A DNA stretch of 62,802 nt, taken from positions 1-62,802 of the forward strand of contig CACFAF010000005.1 in the NCBI GenBank assembly GCA_902564245.1, written 5' to 3'. Positions 37,241 through 44,769 of the stretch are shown piece after piece. Each line of letters starts with the position of its first letter. Position 1 is the first letter of the stretch. The stretch comes from an uncultured Pelagibacteraceae bacterium. Lineage in GTDB: Bacteria > Pseudomonadota > Alphaproteobacteria > Pelagibacterales > Pelagibacteraceae. The notes under the pieces were generated by a model. The model ran no database searches and had not been told where the DNA came from. It saw nothing but the letters and a program-made list of their open reading frames with translations. The position numbers were made by a program, and so were the translations under genes.

Positions 37241-38173
37241 AATATTCAATATTTTTTCAAAAACTTTTTGTTGACTTAATTTATTTAAATCCTCTACTTG
37301 AATTGGCTTAAAATTTTCCCTTTCAATACTGACTTTATAGGCTGTAGTATGTTTACCAAATAAACTTAAGCCCTTTACATTTAAATGAGCCGCCATATGC
37401 GCTGGTCCAGTATCATTGGCAATTACAAATGAACTTTCCTTGATCAAAGATGATAATTGAGAAATATCTAATATATTGCCATTATCTAAAATAGAAATAG
37501 CATTTATATTTCTTGCATCTTTTAATTCTGAAGGTCCAGGAGCGACAACTATTTTGTATTTATCTTGAAATTTTTTTTTAATAAGTTCTATTAGTTCATT
37601 GTAGTAGGGCCATTTTTTAATTGATAAGTGTTCAGAACAAAAAGGAAATAATAGAATATAATCTTTTAATTTATAATCATTCTTAATTTTATCTATGTTG
37701 GTACATGCCCAACTAAAATCAGGTTTAATTGTATATCTTACTTGAAGACCACATGATTTTAACTGATGAACAAATCTATCTAAAACAGGATTTTTATCAA
37801 ATTTTTCTTTTTCAATATTTTTTGGTAAAGTTGTTTCAGAACTTGACCAAATATTTAAATCAGCATTAGAAAATAGAATTTTCTTATAAAATCTTGTTCT
37901 TGATGAATTTTGAAGATCATAAACTTTTTTAAAATTTAGCTTTTTTATATTTTTCATTAAAGAATAGAGATAAATTAAATTAAATCTTGATAATCTTTTG
38001 TCTAAAATTACCTCGTGAATAAATGGGTTTTTTTTAAATAATTCAAAATATGGTTTAGTTGTTAATATATATAATTGATTATTTTTATGATTTTCAAATA
38101 TATCTTGAATTGCACCACTAGCTTGCGCTATATCTCCTAAAGAACCATGTTTTATAATTAATATATTAGACAT
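37232..38173 (-). CDS. glycosyltransferase family 9 (heptosyltransferase-like)
   Basis: A 313-residue GT9 protein. ILIIKHGSLGDIAQASGAIQ at the N-terminus and the C-terminal SFVIANDTGPAHMAAHLNVKGLSLFG are the ADP-heptose transferase hallmarks. The family builds the LPS inner core from ADP-L-glycero-D-manno-heptose, though some members move other sugars. It stands as a single minus-strand gene between two convergent or divergent plus-strand genes, overlapping the upstream GT4 gene at the 3' ends by 9 bases. Confidence 0.88.
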   Translation of the reverse strand: MSNILIIKHGSLGDIAQASGAIQDIFENHKNNQLYILTTKPYFELFKKNPFIHEVILDKRLSRFNLIYLYSLMKNIKKLNFKKVYDLQNSSRTRFYKKILFSNADLNIWSSSETTLPKNIEKEKFDKNPVLDRFVHQLKSCGLQVRYTIKPDFSWACTNIDKIKNDYKLKDYILLFPFCSEHLSIKKWPYYNELIELIKKKFQDKYKIVVAPGPSELKDARNINAISILDNGNILDISQLSSLIKESSFVIANDTGPAHMAAHLNVKGLSLFGKHTTAYKVSIERENFKPIQVEDLNKLSQQKVFEKILNILV

Positions 38174-38205
38174 ATTTTTAACAACTTAACACACTATAAA
38201 TTTTT

Positions 38206-38595
38206 ATGAATAAAATTCTAGTCGAAGTATCAGTTGGAGAACTTCTAGACAAAATTTCGATTTTAGAAATAAAAAAGGGAAAGATTAAAGATCCTGAAAA
38301 ACTTAAGTTTATATCAAATGAACATTCAATTCTAAAAGACCAATTAGAAAAAATTGTTAAATCTAATGATAAACTTGAAGAGTTATTTCAAAAATTAAAA
38401 GAGATTAATTCAAAGCTTTGGGTAATCGAAGATGACAAAAGAAATTGTGAAAAAAATAAAGATTTTGGTGATAAATTTATAAAATTATCTAGAGATGTTC
38501 ATTTTTTAAATGACGATCGTGCAAAAATTAAATTAGAAATCAACAATCTTTCTGGCTCAACTATAAAAGAGATTAAAGAATATACTAGTTATTAA
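38206..38595 (+). CDS. DUF6165-like coiled-coil protein
   Basis: A 129-residue, highly charged, helical protein with no signal peptide or membrane segment. The opening VEVSVGELLDKISILEIKKGKI resembles small uncharacterised proteins (DUF6165 as I recall it) often found near LPS and glycosyltransferase genes. Heptad-like leucine spacing suggests coiled coil for most of the length. It diverges from the GT9 gene with 32 bases between starts, and its end overlaps the convergent PhyH gene by 11 bases. No function is assigned. Confidence 0.65.
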   Translation: MNKILVEVSVGELLDKISILEIKKGKIKDPEKLKFISNEHSILKDQLEKIVKSNDKLEELFQKLKEINSKLWVIEDDKRNCEKNKDFGDKFIKLSRDVHFLNDDRAKIKLEINNLSGSTIKEIKEYTSY

Positions 38596-39376
38596 AAATC
38601 TTAGGGAACCAATCTTCTCTCATTAAGTCACCAGTTTTTAAATTAATTCCATCAAAAGGAGGAGATGTGGGTCCTCCTCTATCAATATATCTAACATCAT
38701 CACCTATAAATCTCATAGAAAATGCTCTTCGAGATTTAGAACTATTATTTCCAGTTGAGCCATGAACAGTTTTAAAATTGAATAGCACAGCATCACCTAA
38801 ATTCAACTCAGGTGTTAAAATATCTTTTTCAAATTTGCTTGATGAAGGTAAATCCATAAAAGAATTTTCATCTTTGTACCAAGGTTGATTATTAGACCAT
38901 TTTGTTGGTCTGATTAATTTTGGCCATTTATGTGAATTTAAAATTAATTTAAGATTATTTTCTTGATCAACATTATCTAACGGTATCCAAAAACTTCCTG
39001 TATCATTTCCATCTACGCAATAATATGGCATATCTTGATGCCAGGGAGTTTCTTTGTGTGTGCCAGGCTCTTTAATAAATATATGTTCATGAAAAATTTG
39101 AGTTGACTTGGAAGAAGTGGCTTCAGCAACTATCTTTGCACCTGGCGAATTAAAAATACAATCTCTAAATTCCTTAATTCTCTCCCAATTACAATAATCT
39201 TCAAAGAACCTACCTTTATTTTTTTCATTTACATTTTCTCTTCCATGTTTACTAGGATTATCTAAAACTTTTTGAAATCCTTTTCTTAAAGGTCCAATCC
39301 ATTCTTTAAAAACCTCTTTTATAATTATTGCTCCAAAGTTTTGGTAATCTTCGATTTGTTTTTTTGAAAGATACAT
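38585..39376 (-). CDS. phytanoyl-CoA dioxygenase (PhyH) family 2OG-Fe(II) oxygenase
   Basis: A 263-residue non-heme iron dioxygenase. The facial triad is H113-x-D115 (PWHQD) and H205 (VHGS), with 2-oxoglutarate-binding arginine probably R216 or R217 in SRRAFSMRF. Family members hydroxylate small molecules such as ectoine, phytanoyl-CoA or phosphonates; the substrate here is unknown. It is the last gene after a polar amino-acid ABC transporter on the same strand (8 bases from the permease gene), so the imported compound may be its substrate. Confidence 0.85.
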   Translation of the reverse strand: MYLSKKQIEDYQNFGAIIIKEVFKEWIGPLRKGFQKVLDNPSKHGRENVNEKNKGRFFEDYCNWERIKEFRDCIFNSPGAKIVAEATSSKSTQIFHEHIFIKEPGTHKETPWHQDMPYYCVDGNDTGSFWIPLDNVDQENNLKLILNSHKWPKLIRPTKWSNNQPWYKDENSFMDLPSSSKFEKDILTPELNLGDAVLFNFKTVHGSTGNNSSKSRRAFSMRFIGDDVRYIDRGGPTSPPFDGINLKTGDLMREDWFPKIFNN

Positions 39377-39384
39377 CTTTAAAA

Positions 39385-40059
39385 TTATTGAAAACTATAT
39401 TTTTTCTCTAAATACTTAATAAAATTATGAATTAAAAATGTCATAAATAAATAAATACCTCCAGCAACAATAAAAACTTCTATTGGTTTAAAGGTTGTTG
39501 AAATTATATATTTTGCAACTCCTGTTAAGTCCAATAAAGTTACTGTGCTAGCTAATGATGTTCCTTTCATCATTAAAATTATTTCATTACCATAAGCAGG
39601 AAGTGATTGTCTGATAGCAATAGGAATTTGAATTTTATAAAAGATAATTCTATTAGATATACCTAAGCTTTTTCCTGCCTCAATAATACCTGGTTTAATT
39701 GTTTGAAAAGCTGATCTTAGTATTTCTGATGTATAGGCACCCGTATTTAAAGTGAATGCTATTATTGCACACCAATAGGGTTCTTTTAAAATTACCCATA
39801 AGAATGTAGTTCTTAAATACTCAATTTGTCCTAAACCAAAATAAATTATAAAAATTTGAACTAATAATGGTGTTCCTCTAAAAACATAAGAATAACCATA
39901 AGCAAATTTATTTATAAAAATATTTTTATTTATTCTTAAAATTGCAAATAAAAGTCCAACAAATAATCCAAAAAATAAAGATGCAGATAAAAGTTTTAAC
40001 GTAATTACAGTTGCACTTAAAAGTTTAGGAAAACTATTGATCATTAAATCAAAATCCAT
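39385..40059 (-). CDS. ABC transporter permease, polar amino acid type (HisM-like)
   Basis: A 224-residue inner-membrane permease with about five helices. The EAA loop that contacts the ATPase reads EAGKSLGISNRIIFYKIQIP. FRGTPLLVQIFIIYFGLG is the conserved N-terminal segment of the HisMQ/GlnP family. ATG at 40059 is preferred; an upstream TTG is also in frame. It overlaps the other permease gene by one base, so both subunits form a heterodimer made from one message. No ATP-binding subunit gene is found next to it. Confidence 0.92.
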   Translation of the reverse strand: MDFDLMINSFPKLLSATVITLKLLSASLFFGLFVGLLFAILRINKNIFINKFAYGYSYVFRGTPLLVQIFIIYFGLGQIEYLRTTFLWVILKEPYWCAIIAFTLNTGAYTSEILRSAFQTIKPGIIEAGKSLGISNRIIFYKIQIPIAIRQSLPAYGNEIILMMKGTSLASTVTLLDLTGVAKYIISTTFKPIEVFIVAGGIYLFMTFLIHNFIKYLEKKYSFQ

Positions 40060-40751
40060 CAATACCCCCTGCTATATTTAACTTCTAATTTGTTAATCAA
40101 CTTCATACTTAAATATGTAAGTAATAAGTATAAAACTGCTGCAAAAGAATAAAAAAATAATGGATCTCTTGTGGATCCTGCAGCTATATAAGACTGTCTC
40201 ATAATTTCAACTAAACCTGTAACTGAAATAAGTGAAGTATCCTTAAGAGTAATTTGCCAAACATTACTTAGATTTGGAATAGCTAGTCTTAGCATTTGAG
40301 GTAAAATTATTTTATAAAATTGTACAAATTTACTAACCCCTAAAACTTTTGCAGCCTCAAACTGTCCTTTATCGATTGATTGGATTGCACCCCTAAAAAC
40401 TTCAGTTGAATAAGCGCCTGAAATAATTCCAATCGCCATTGATCCTGTTATAAATGCATTTATTTCAATGTATTCAAAATAACCAAAAATAGAAGCAACA
40501 TACATAACTGCACCACTCCCTCCAAAAAAGAAAAGATAAATTACTAGAAGTTCAGGCACACCACGAATGACTGTGGTATAAAAATTTCCTATAAGATTAA
40601 GTGATTTATATTTAGATAATTTTAATGGTGTAAATATTAATGCAAAGAAAAAACCAACTAACATGGCTGTAATTGATACAGCTATTGTCATTAAGGTTGC
40701 GTAAAATAACTCATCACCCCAACCAGTTTTACCAAATGCAAGAAGTTCCAT
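40059..40751 (-). CDS. ABC transporter permease, polar amino acid type (HisQ-like)
   Basis: A 230-residue permease with about five membrane helices. The EAA loop is EAAKVLGVSKFVQFYKIILP, and TTVIRGVPELLVIYLFFFGG is the family N-terminal motif. It pairs with the downstream permease. A perfect 12-bp hairpin lies in the 44-base gap to the upstream binding-protein gene, a layout usually giving more binding protein than permease. Best guesses for substrate are basic amino acids or opine-like compounds, by family. Confidence 0.92.
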   Translation of the reverse strand: MELLAFGKTGWGDELFYATLMTIAVSITAMLVGFFFALIFTPLKLSKYKSLNLIGNFYTTVIRGVPELLVIYLFFFGGSGAVMYVASIFGYFEYIEINAFITGSMAIGIISGAYSTEVFRGAIQSIDKGQFEAAKVLGVSKFVQFYKIILPQMLRLAIPNLSNVWQITLKDTSLISVTGLVEIMRQSYIAAGSTRDPLFFYSFAAVLYLLLTYLSMKLINKLEVKYSRGY

Positions 40752-40754
40752 ATA

Positions 40755-40786
40755 GATTGGCGACTATATATTATAGTCGCCAAATC
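40755..40786 (-). promoter_or_regulatory. intercistronic hairpin between binding-protein and permease genes
   Basis: TTGGCGACTATA (40757-40768) and its exact complement (40772-40783) flank a 3-base loop; a further GAT/ATC can pair around a one-base bulge. It sits 10 bases after the binding-protein stop. There is no T-run after it, so it is more likely an mRNA-stabilising or attenuating element than a full terminator. Confidence 0.7.
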
Positions 40787-40795
40787 TGAAATTAA

Positions 40796-41647
40796 TTACA
40801 TAGAAGCGTCAAAACCAAAGTGTTTAATAGCAAGTTTGCTAATAATTCCTTTTTTTCTTGCAGTATTAATAGCTCTATTAAAATCTTTTAAAAGTTTGGC
40901 ATCTCTTTTACCAATTGTATCAGTGCCACCTTTTCTAATTCCAACACCAACACCATTACCAAAAGCTCCGCCTGAAAAAGTAGGTCCCACTAAAACTACA
41001 GGTTTACCAGATTTTTCAGCATAATCAGTAAAAGCAACTGCAGCTGCTAATGCTGCATCACATCTACCTGCTGCTAAATCTAGATTTACTTCGTCTTGTG
41101 TTTTGTATGTTCTAACATCAATTTTACCAACATCACCGGATTCTAAAAAGTTTTGGTGTATAGTTGCAGTCTGAACACAAACTGTTTTTCCTGCAAGAGC
41201 TCCAGTTAAAGTTTTAAGAGCTTTCTTAACATCTCCTCCACCAATAGATAAATTTATTCCTTCTGGTGTGTCTAAACTTTCTAAACCAGATCCTTTCATT
41301 ACAGCTAGAGAAGCAACTTCATCAGCGTAACCTTGAGAAAAATTAATTGTTTTTAATCTTTCGTCAGTAATTGACATTCCAGCCATTATCGCATCGAACT
41401 TTCTCATAAGTAAAGCAGGGATCATTCCATCCCAATCTTGTTCAACTATAGTGCATTCATGTTTCATGATAGTGCATAGTTCTTTAGCTAGTTCAACCTC
41501 AAAACCAATAAGATTACCTGAGGCATCTTTTGAATTCCAAGGAGGATAGGCACCTTCAGTTCCTATCTTTATTTTATCAGCATTTGCATTTCCGATTAAT
41601 AATAAAGAAGTAAAAACTGTTAAAATTGTTTTTTTGAATATATTCAT
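40796..41647 (-). CDS. ABC transporter substrate-binding protein, polar amino acid type
   Basis: A 283-residue periplasmic binding protein with a signal peptide (KKTILTVFTSLLLIGNANA, cleavage near residue 20). IGTEGAYPPWNSKDASGNLIGFE, MSITDERLKTINFS and the DAALAAAVAF region are typical of the lysine/arginine/ornithine/octopine cluster. A disulfide is likely between the Cys pair in ELCTIMKHEC. The start is ATG 41647, five bases after GGAGG; the in-frame ATG at 41659 lies inside that SD. It leads the binding protein-permease-permease-PhyH unit. Confidence 0.92.
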   Translation of the reverse strand: MNIFKKTILTVFTSLLLIGNANADKIKIGTEGAYPPWNSKDASGNLIGFEVELAKELCTIMKHECTIVEQDWDGMIPALLMRKFDAIMAGMSITDERLKTINFSQGYADEVASLAVMKGSGLESLDTPEGINLSIGGGDVKKALKTLTGALAGKTVCVQTATIHQNFLESGDVGKIDVRTYKTQDEVNLDLAAGRCDAALAAAVAFTDYAEKSGKPVVLVGPTFSGGAFGNGVGVGIRKGGTDTIGKRDAKLLKDFNRAINTARKKGIISKLAIKHFGFDASM

Positions 41648-41652
41648 TATTA

Positions 41653-41657
41653 CCTCC
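41653..41657 (-). promoter_or_regulatory. strong Shine-Dalgarno of the binding-protein gene
   Basis: GGAGG, five bases before ATG 41647. It rules out the upstream in-frame ATG at 41659, which overlaps it, and predicts high expression, as expected for a periplasmic binding protein. Confidence 0.8.
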
Positions 41658-41718
41658 ATAAATAAAATATAATTATTTCATAGATTTAATAATTTAAAAA
41701 GTAATTTTTACTATTAAT

Positions 41719-42759
41719 TTAGTGATTTATCGAAGAAGAAAAATTCCAAGAACAATCAAAACTTGGTATATAAACTCTATCTAAGGTAGTATTTCCAAAA
41801 TTTTTGTTAAAAACATCCATCCATTTCTTAACTTGTTGGGGTTTTTTATCTTCACTTCCTACTTGGGCTGTTATTACTCCATTAGGTTTTAATATTCTTA
41901 CTAATGAATCCATATTTTTTGAGGCAAGGTCAATACAAAATTGATCATCGTTAAGATCTACAAATATCTTATCATATTTATCGTCTTCTACTGTTTTAAT
42001 GCTTTCAAATGCATCTCCCCAAATACATTTAACTGAATTTTTTTCAGTAGATTTTTTACTGATGTCTCCCAAATGTTTATTACAAACATTTACCACTTCT
42101 GGGTCCAGTTCGTACCAATCAATAAAGTTAAACCCTTTAGAAATACACTCTCTTGCAACTCCCCCGTCACCTCCTCCAATAATTGCAGCTTTTTCTTTAT
42201 CTTTATTAAGTTTTAAACCTGAGTTTACAAAAGTTGAGCTATACAAATGTTCGTCACTTGTCGCAACTTGTATTTCACCATCTATAAATAATGACTTTCC
42301 AAATTGTTCTAAATCTAAAATTTCAATATGTTGTCCCACTTTAGATTTAAAATCTTCTAACACATCATTTACTATGTAAGATTTTTGTAAACCAGGTGAA
42401 CTATAAATATCGTGGTATAAAGATTTTGTATCTCTATTAAATTCTTTTATAACTATTCTTTTATGCTTAAATTCGGCTTTTATAATATCTATGGCAACTG
42501 AAGGTCTGATCTTTCCACAAGTAAAAAAGTCAAAACTTATTATTCCTTTTTCGGGAAATGTGTGAAAACTAATATGACTTTCTGCTAATAGTGCCAAAAT
42601 AGTAAAACCTTGAGGTTCAAATTTATATTTTGATATATTTAAAATCGTTACATTAGCTACTTCTGCAACTTTGTGAATTACTTTTTCGTAAATAGATGAA
42701 TCATATTCCTTGGTAGTGCCAATTATATCTAAAGTGATGTGCTCCCCAACTTTGATCAT
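41719..42759 (-). CDS. fused S-adenosylmethionine decarboxylase - spermidine synthase (SpeD-SpeE)
   Basis: A 346-residue two-domain protein. Residues 1-115 or so are a prokaryotic AdoMet decarboxylase proenzyme. ESHISFHTFPE (60-70) contains the self-cleavage site, with S61 becoming the pyruvoyl group, H66 and catalytic C81. Residues 130-346 are an aminopropyltransferase: FIDGEIQVATSDE, GGGDGG (195-200), YELDPEVV (216-223) and VDLNDD with the catalytic aspartates. The usual Y-(H/Q)-E-M after the DE motif is replaced by YSST, so the amine acceptor may differ. It ends the operon that includes mtnA and mtnP, which handle its by-product MTA. Confidence 0.9.
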   Translation of the reverse strand: MIKVGEHITLDIIGTTKEYDSSIYEKVIHKVAEVANVTILNISKYKFEPQGFTILALLAESHISFHTFPEKGIISFDFFTCGKIRPSVAIDIIKAEFKHKRIVIKEFNRDTKSLYHDIYSSPGLQKSYIVNDVLEDFKSKVGQHIEILDLEQFGKSLFIDGEIQVATSDEHLYSSTFVNSGLKLNKDKEKAAIIGGGDGGVARECISKGFNFIDWYELDPEVVNVCNKHLGDISKKSTEKNSVKCIWGDAFESIKTVEDDKYDKIFVDLNDDQFCIDLASKNMDSLVRILKPNGVITAQVGSEDKKPQQVKKWMDVFNKNFGNTTLDRVYIPSFDCSWNFSSSINH

Positions 42760-42764
42760 AAAAA

Positions 42765-43430
42765 TTACCCACTTTTATAATTTTTAACCTTATCTAAAAT
42801 TTTTTGCATTTCTGCAAATGTTAGATTCGTAGGTTCCCCAAGTTTTAAAGCAATTATATACTGATGGCAAATATTTTCTAACTCTTGTGCAAGTTCAAAA
42901 GCTTTAGAAAGATTTTCTCCAAATGCAACTTGACCGTGGTTTGACATTAAACAAGCTTTTCTATTTTCTAATGCTTTAATAATATTCATAGATAATTCAT
43001 GAGTACCAAAAGTAGCGTATTTAGAACATTTTATGTCCTCTCCTCCTATAAGTGCCACCATATAATGAAAAGGAGGTATTGATTTACCATGAGTTGAAAC
43101 AGCAGTAGCATGTGGTGAATGTGCATGAACTATAGCTTTTGCTTCCCATTTGTTTCTATAAATATCTTGGTGGAATCTCCATTCAGACGATGGATTCTTA
43201 CCTGAATTAAACCATGAGAGAAAATCTTTTTCTTCTTTTAAAGACAAAAAAACAATATCTTCAGGTTGTAATGATTCGTATTTTTTACCTGAAGGTGTAA
43301 TAAAAAAACCCTCTATACCATTTTCTATTCCTCTTACTGATATATTTCCAGATCTTAAGGGAGATAAATTGGTACTATTTAATTTAATAGAATACTCAAT
43401 TACCTCTTTTCTTTCTTTCAAGTTTTCCAC
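42765..43430 (-). CDS. class II aldolase/adducin family protein, candidate methylthioribulose-1-phosphate aldolase or MtnB-type dehydratase
   Basis: A 221-residue zinc-dependent class II aldolase-fold protein. SGNISVR (27-33) binds phosphate, E83 is the likely acid/base, and H102 and H104 (VHAHSPH) with H165 (SNHGQ) are the metal ligands. MtnB dehydratases and fuculose-phosphate-type aldolases share this layout. The operon supplies methylthioribulose-1-phosphate (mtnP, mtnA) but contains no mtnC, mtnD or mtnE. Aldol cleavage to DHAP and 2-(methylthio)acetaldehyde is therefore at least as likely as dehydration. It lies 5 bases before the SpeD-SpeE gene. Confidence 0.8.
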   Translation of the reverse strand: MENLKERKEVIEYSIKLNSTNLSPLRSGNISVRGIENGIEGFFITPSGKKYESLQPEDIVFLSLKEEKDFLSWFNSGKNPSSEWRFHQDIYRNKWEAKAIVHAHSPHATAVSTHGKSIPPFHYMVALIGGEDIKCSKYATFGTHELSMNIIKALENRKACLMSNHGQVAFGENLSKAFELAQELENICHQYIIALKLGEPTNLTFAEMQKILDKVKNYKSG

Positions 43431-43435
43431 TTAAT

Positions 43436-43633
43436 TTAATTAGCTCTCTTTTTTCTAATTTGTTCTTCACAAAATTTTCTAGCTTCATCTAAATCTGTAA
43501 TCTTAGATTCTGATAATTTTTGACTACCAGCAATACAAGCATCTACGGCTCTTTTAAAATTATGGTCGCTAAAATTTAATATTACAATCATTCCTAAGAC
43601 TATAAATACAAATATTAATATATTTTTTACCAC
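43436..43633 (-). CDS. small single-span membrane protein
   Basis: A 65-residue protein with an N-terminal hydrophobic helix (about residues 4-20, ILIFVFIVLGMIVIL). A polar tail carries two cysteines (CIAGS and FCEEQ) about 19 residues apart and ends KKRAN. I do not recognise the family. It is supported as a gene by its one-base overlap with the upstream hydrolase gene (shared TAATG-type junction) and by lying 5 bases before the aldolase gene in the same operon. Confidence 0.6.
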   Translation of the reverse strand: MVKNILIFVFIVLGMIVILNFSDHNFKRAVDACIAGSQKLSESKITDLDEARKFCEEQIRKKRAN

Positions 43634-44769
43634 TATAATAAATTTTCTTTAAAGAAATTAATAAATTGAGGCATATATACATCCATATTTTTTCCACCAA
43701 TTGTAACACCTTTAGAGAGACATTTTTCTTTTTTCATAGCCTTAAAAATTTTTTTGAAAGTTTTTCTTGGTTCATTTTGAGCAGCTTCATACCAAGCTTT
43801 TTCGCTTGGATAAATTTTATATTTATCTATCAGCCATTCTTTCCATATTGGGTTAGTAACCCTACCGTCATTATCAACAAATACATCTGGGCAATCGTGA
43901 AGTGTCATTGCATTTTTTACTCTCCAAGGTTTTTTTCCATAATACCATCCATGGTGCCAACCTTCTTTTATATCAACTTTTACTTTACCTGGAGGTGCTT
44001 TTATTCTTTCAGCATGCTCCTTACAAAACTTGGCCAAAGTATAATCATCTGCACCACCGTGCACTACAAGCATTGTTGTGTTAGATGTTAATTCAGGTTC
44101 TGCAAAAAAACCAGCCATCCTACATTCTGCTGCTTCTGGAAGAATTGCATCAAAACCCTTTGTGCCTTCAAGGAATTTAGATGTGAGCTTAACATCAGCC
44201 AAGTAAAAAGAATTAGTTCCGCCTCTTGAGTGACCAGTGGTACCAAATTTCCCATTTGATCTTGGATGAGATTGTAAAAGTTTTAAAGCCATAAGAGCAT
44301 CAATTGCTCCATTGATTAGTGGCACCCTCGATTGATCTCTCCAAGTTTCTCTTGCACCTCTTGGACAAAAATTATCTATATACATTACACCAATGCCTGC
44401 TTTCAAAAGATTTTGTGTAGAATGATAAACAAAATCATCCCAAACATAATCCCCAGGTCCCCCACTGCTGTGAGTACGTATTACAATAGGAACTTTATCC
44501 GATCCTTCTGGCAATTGAAGGTATCCTGTTATTTCAATAGGATTATTTAAATGACCATCTATTAAAACTGTTCTTTGATCAAATCCTGTATAAGAGTTAA
44601 ATTTGATTATTTCGCCACCTTTATAATTTTTTAATTTTGAAATACCTTTTAACATCGAACGTTTTTTTGTACAGTTTGCCTTACTATCAAAATTAATATT
44701 TTTTGTAGAATGTGCATAAACATTTGTTGTAAAAATTAATGTGATAAGTAATAAAAATATTTTTTTCAT
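43633..44769 (-). CDS. secreted alpha/beta hydrolase (dienelactone hydrolase-like)
   Basis: A 378-residue protein with a signal peptide (MKKIFLLLITLIFTTNVYA, cleavage near residue 19). The nucleophile elbow GHSRGG gives S181. The other triad members are probably D241 or D242 (HGGADDYT) and H272 or H273 (GWHHGWY). IRTHSSGGPGD before the elbow may form the oxyanion region. It resembles dienelactone-hydrolase/prolyl-oligopeptidase-type esterases; the substrate is unknown. Several cysteines fit a periplasmic location. It overlaps mtnA by four bases, putting an exported hydrolase inside a cytosolic salvage operon. Confidence 0.78.
   Translation of the reverse strand: MKKIFLLLITLIFTTNVYAHSTKNINFDSKANCTKKRSMLKGISKLKNYKGGEIIKFNSYTGFDQRTVLIDGHLNNPIEITGYLQLPEGSDKVPIVIRTHSSGGPGDYVWDDFVYHSTQNLLKAGIGVMYIDNFCPRGARETWRDQSRVPLINGAIDALMALKLLQSHPRSNGKFGTTGHSRGGTNSFYLADVKLTSKFLEGTKGFDAILPEAAECRMAGFFAEPELTSNTTMLVVHGGADDYTLAKFCKEHAERIKAPPGKVKVDIKEGWHHGWYYGKKPWRVKNAMTLHDCPDVFVDNDGRVTNPIWKEWLIDKYKIYPSEKAWYEAAQNEPRKTFKKIFKAMKKEKCLSKGVTIGGKNMDVYMPQFINFFKENLL

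Noticed and set aside
41999-42379. Open frame of 126 codons on the plus strand opposite the SpeD-SpeE fusion
   Set aside because: Shadow frame; no start context, no recognisable motif, and the opposite strand encodes a well-supported enzyme.
43666-44091. Open frame of 141 codons on the plus strand opposite the secreted alpha/beta hydrolase
   Set aside because: Composition is a typical antisense shadow (Phe/Ser/His-rich); the minus-strand gene has signal peptide and catalytic motifs.
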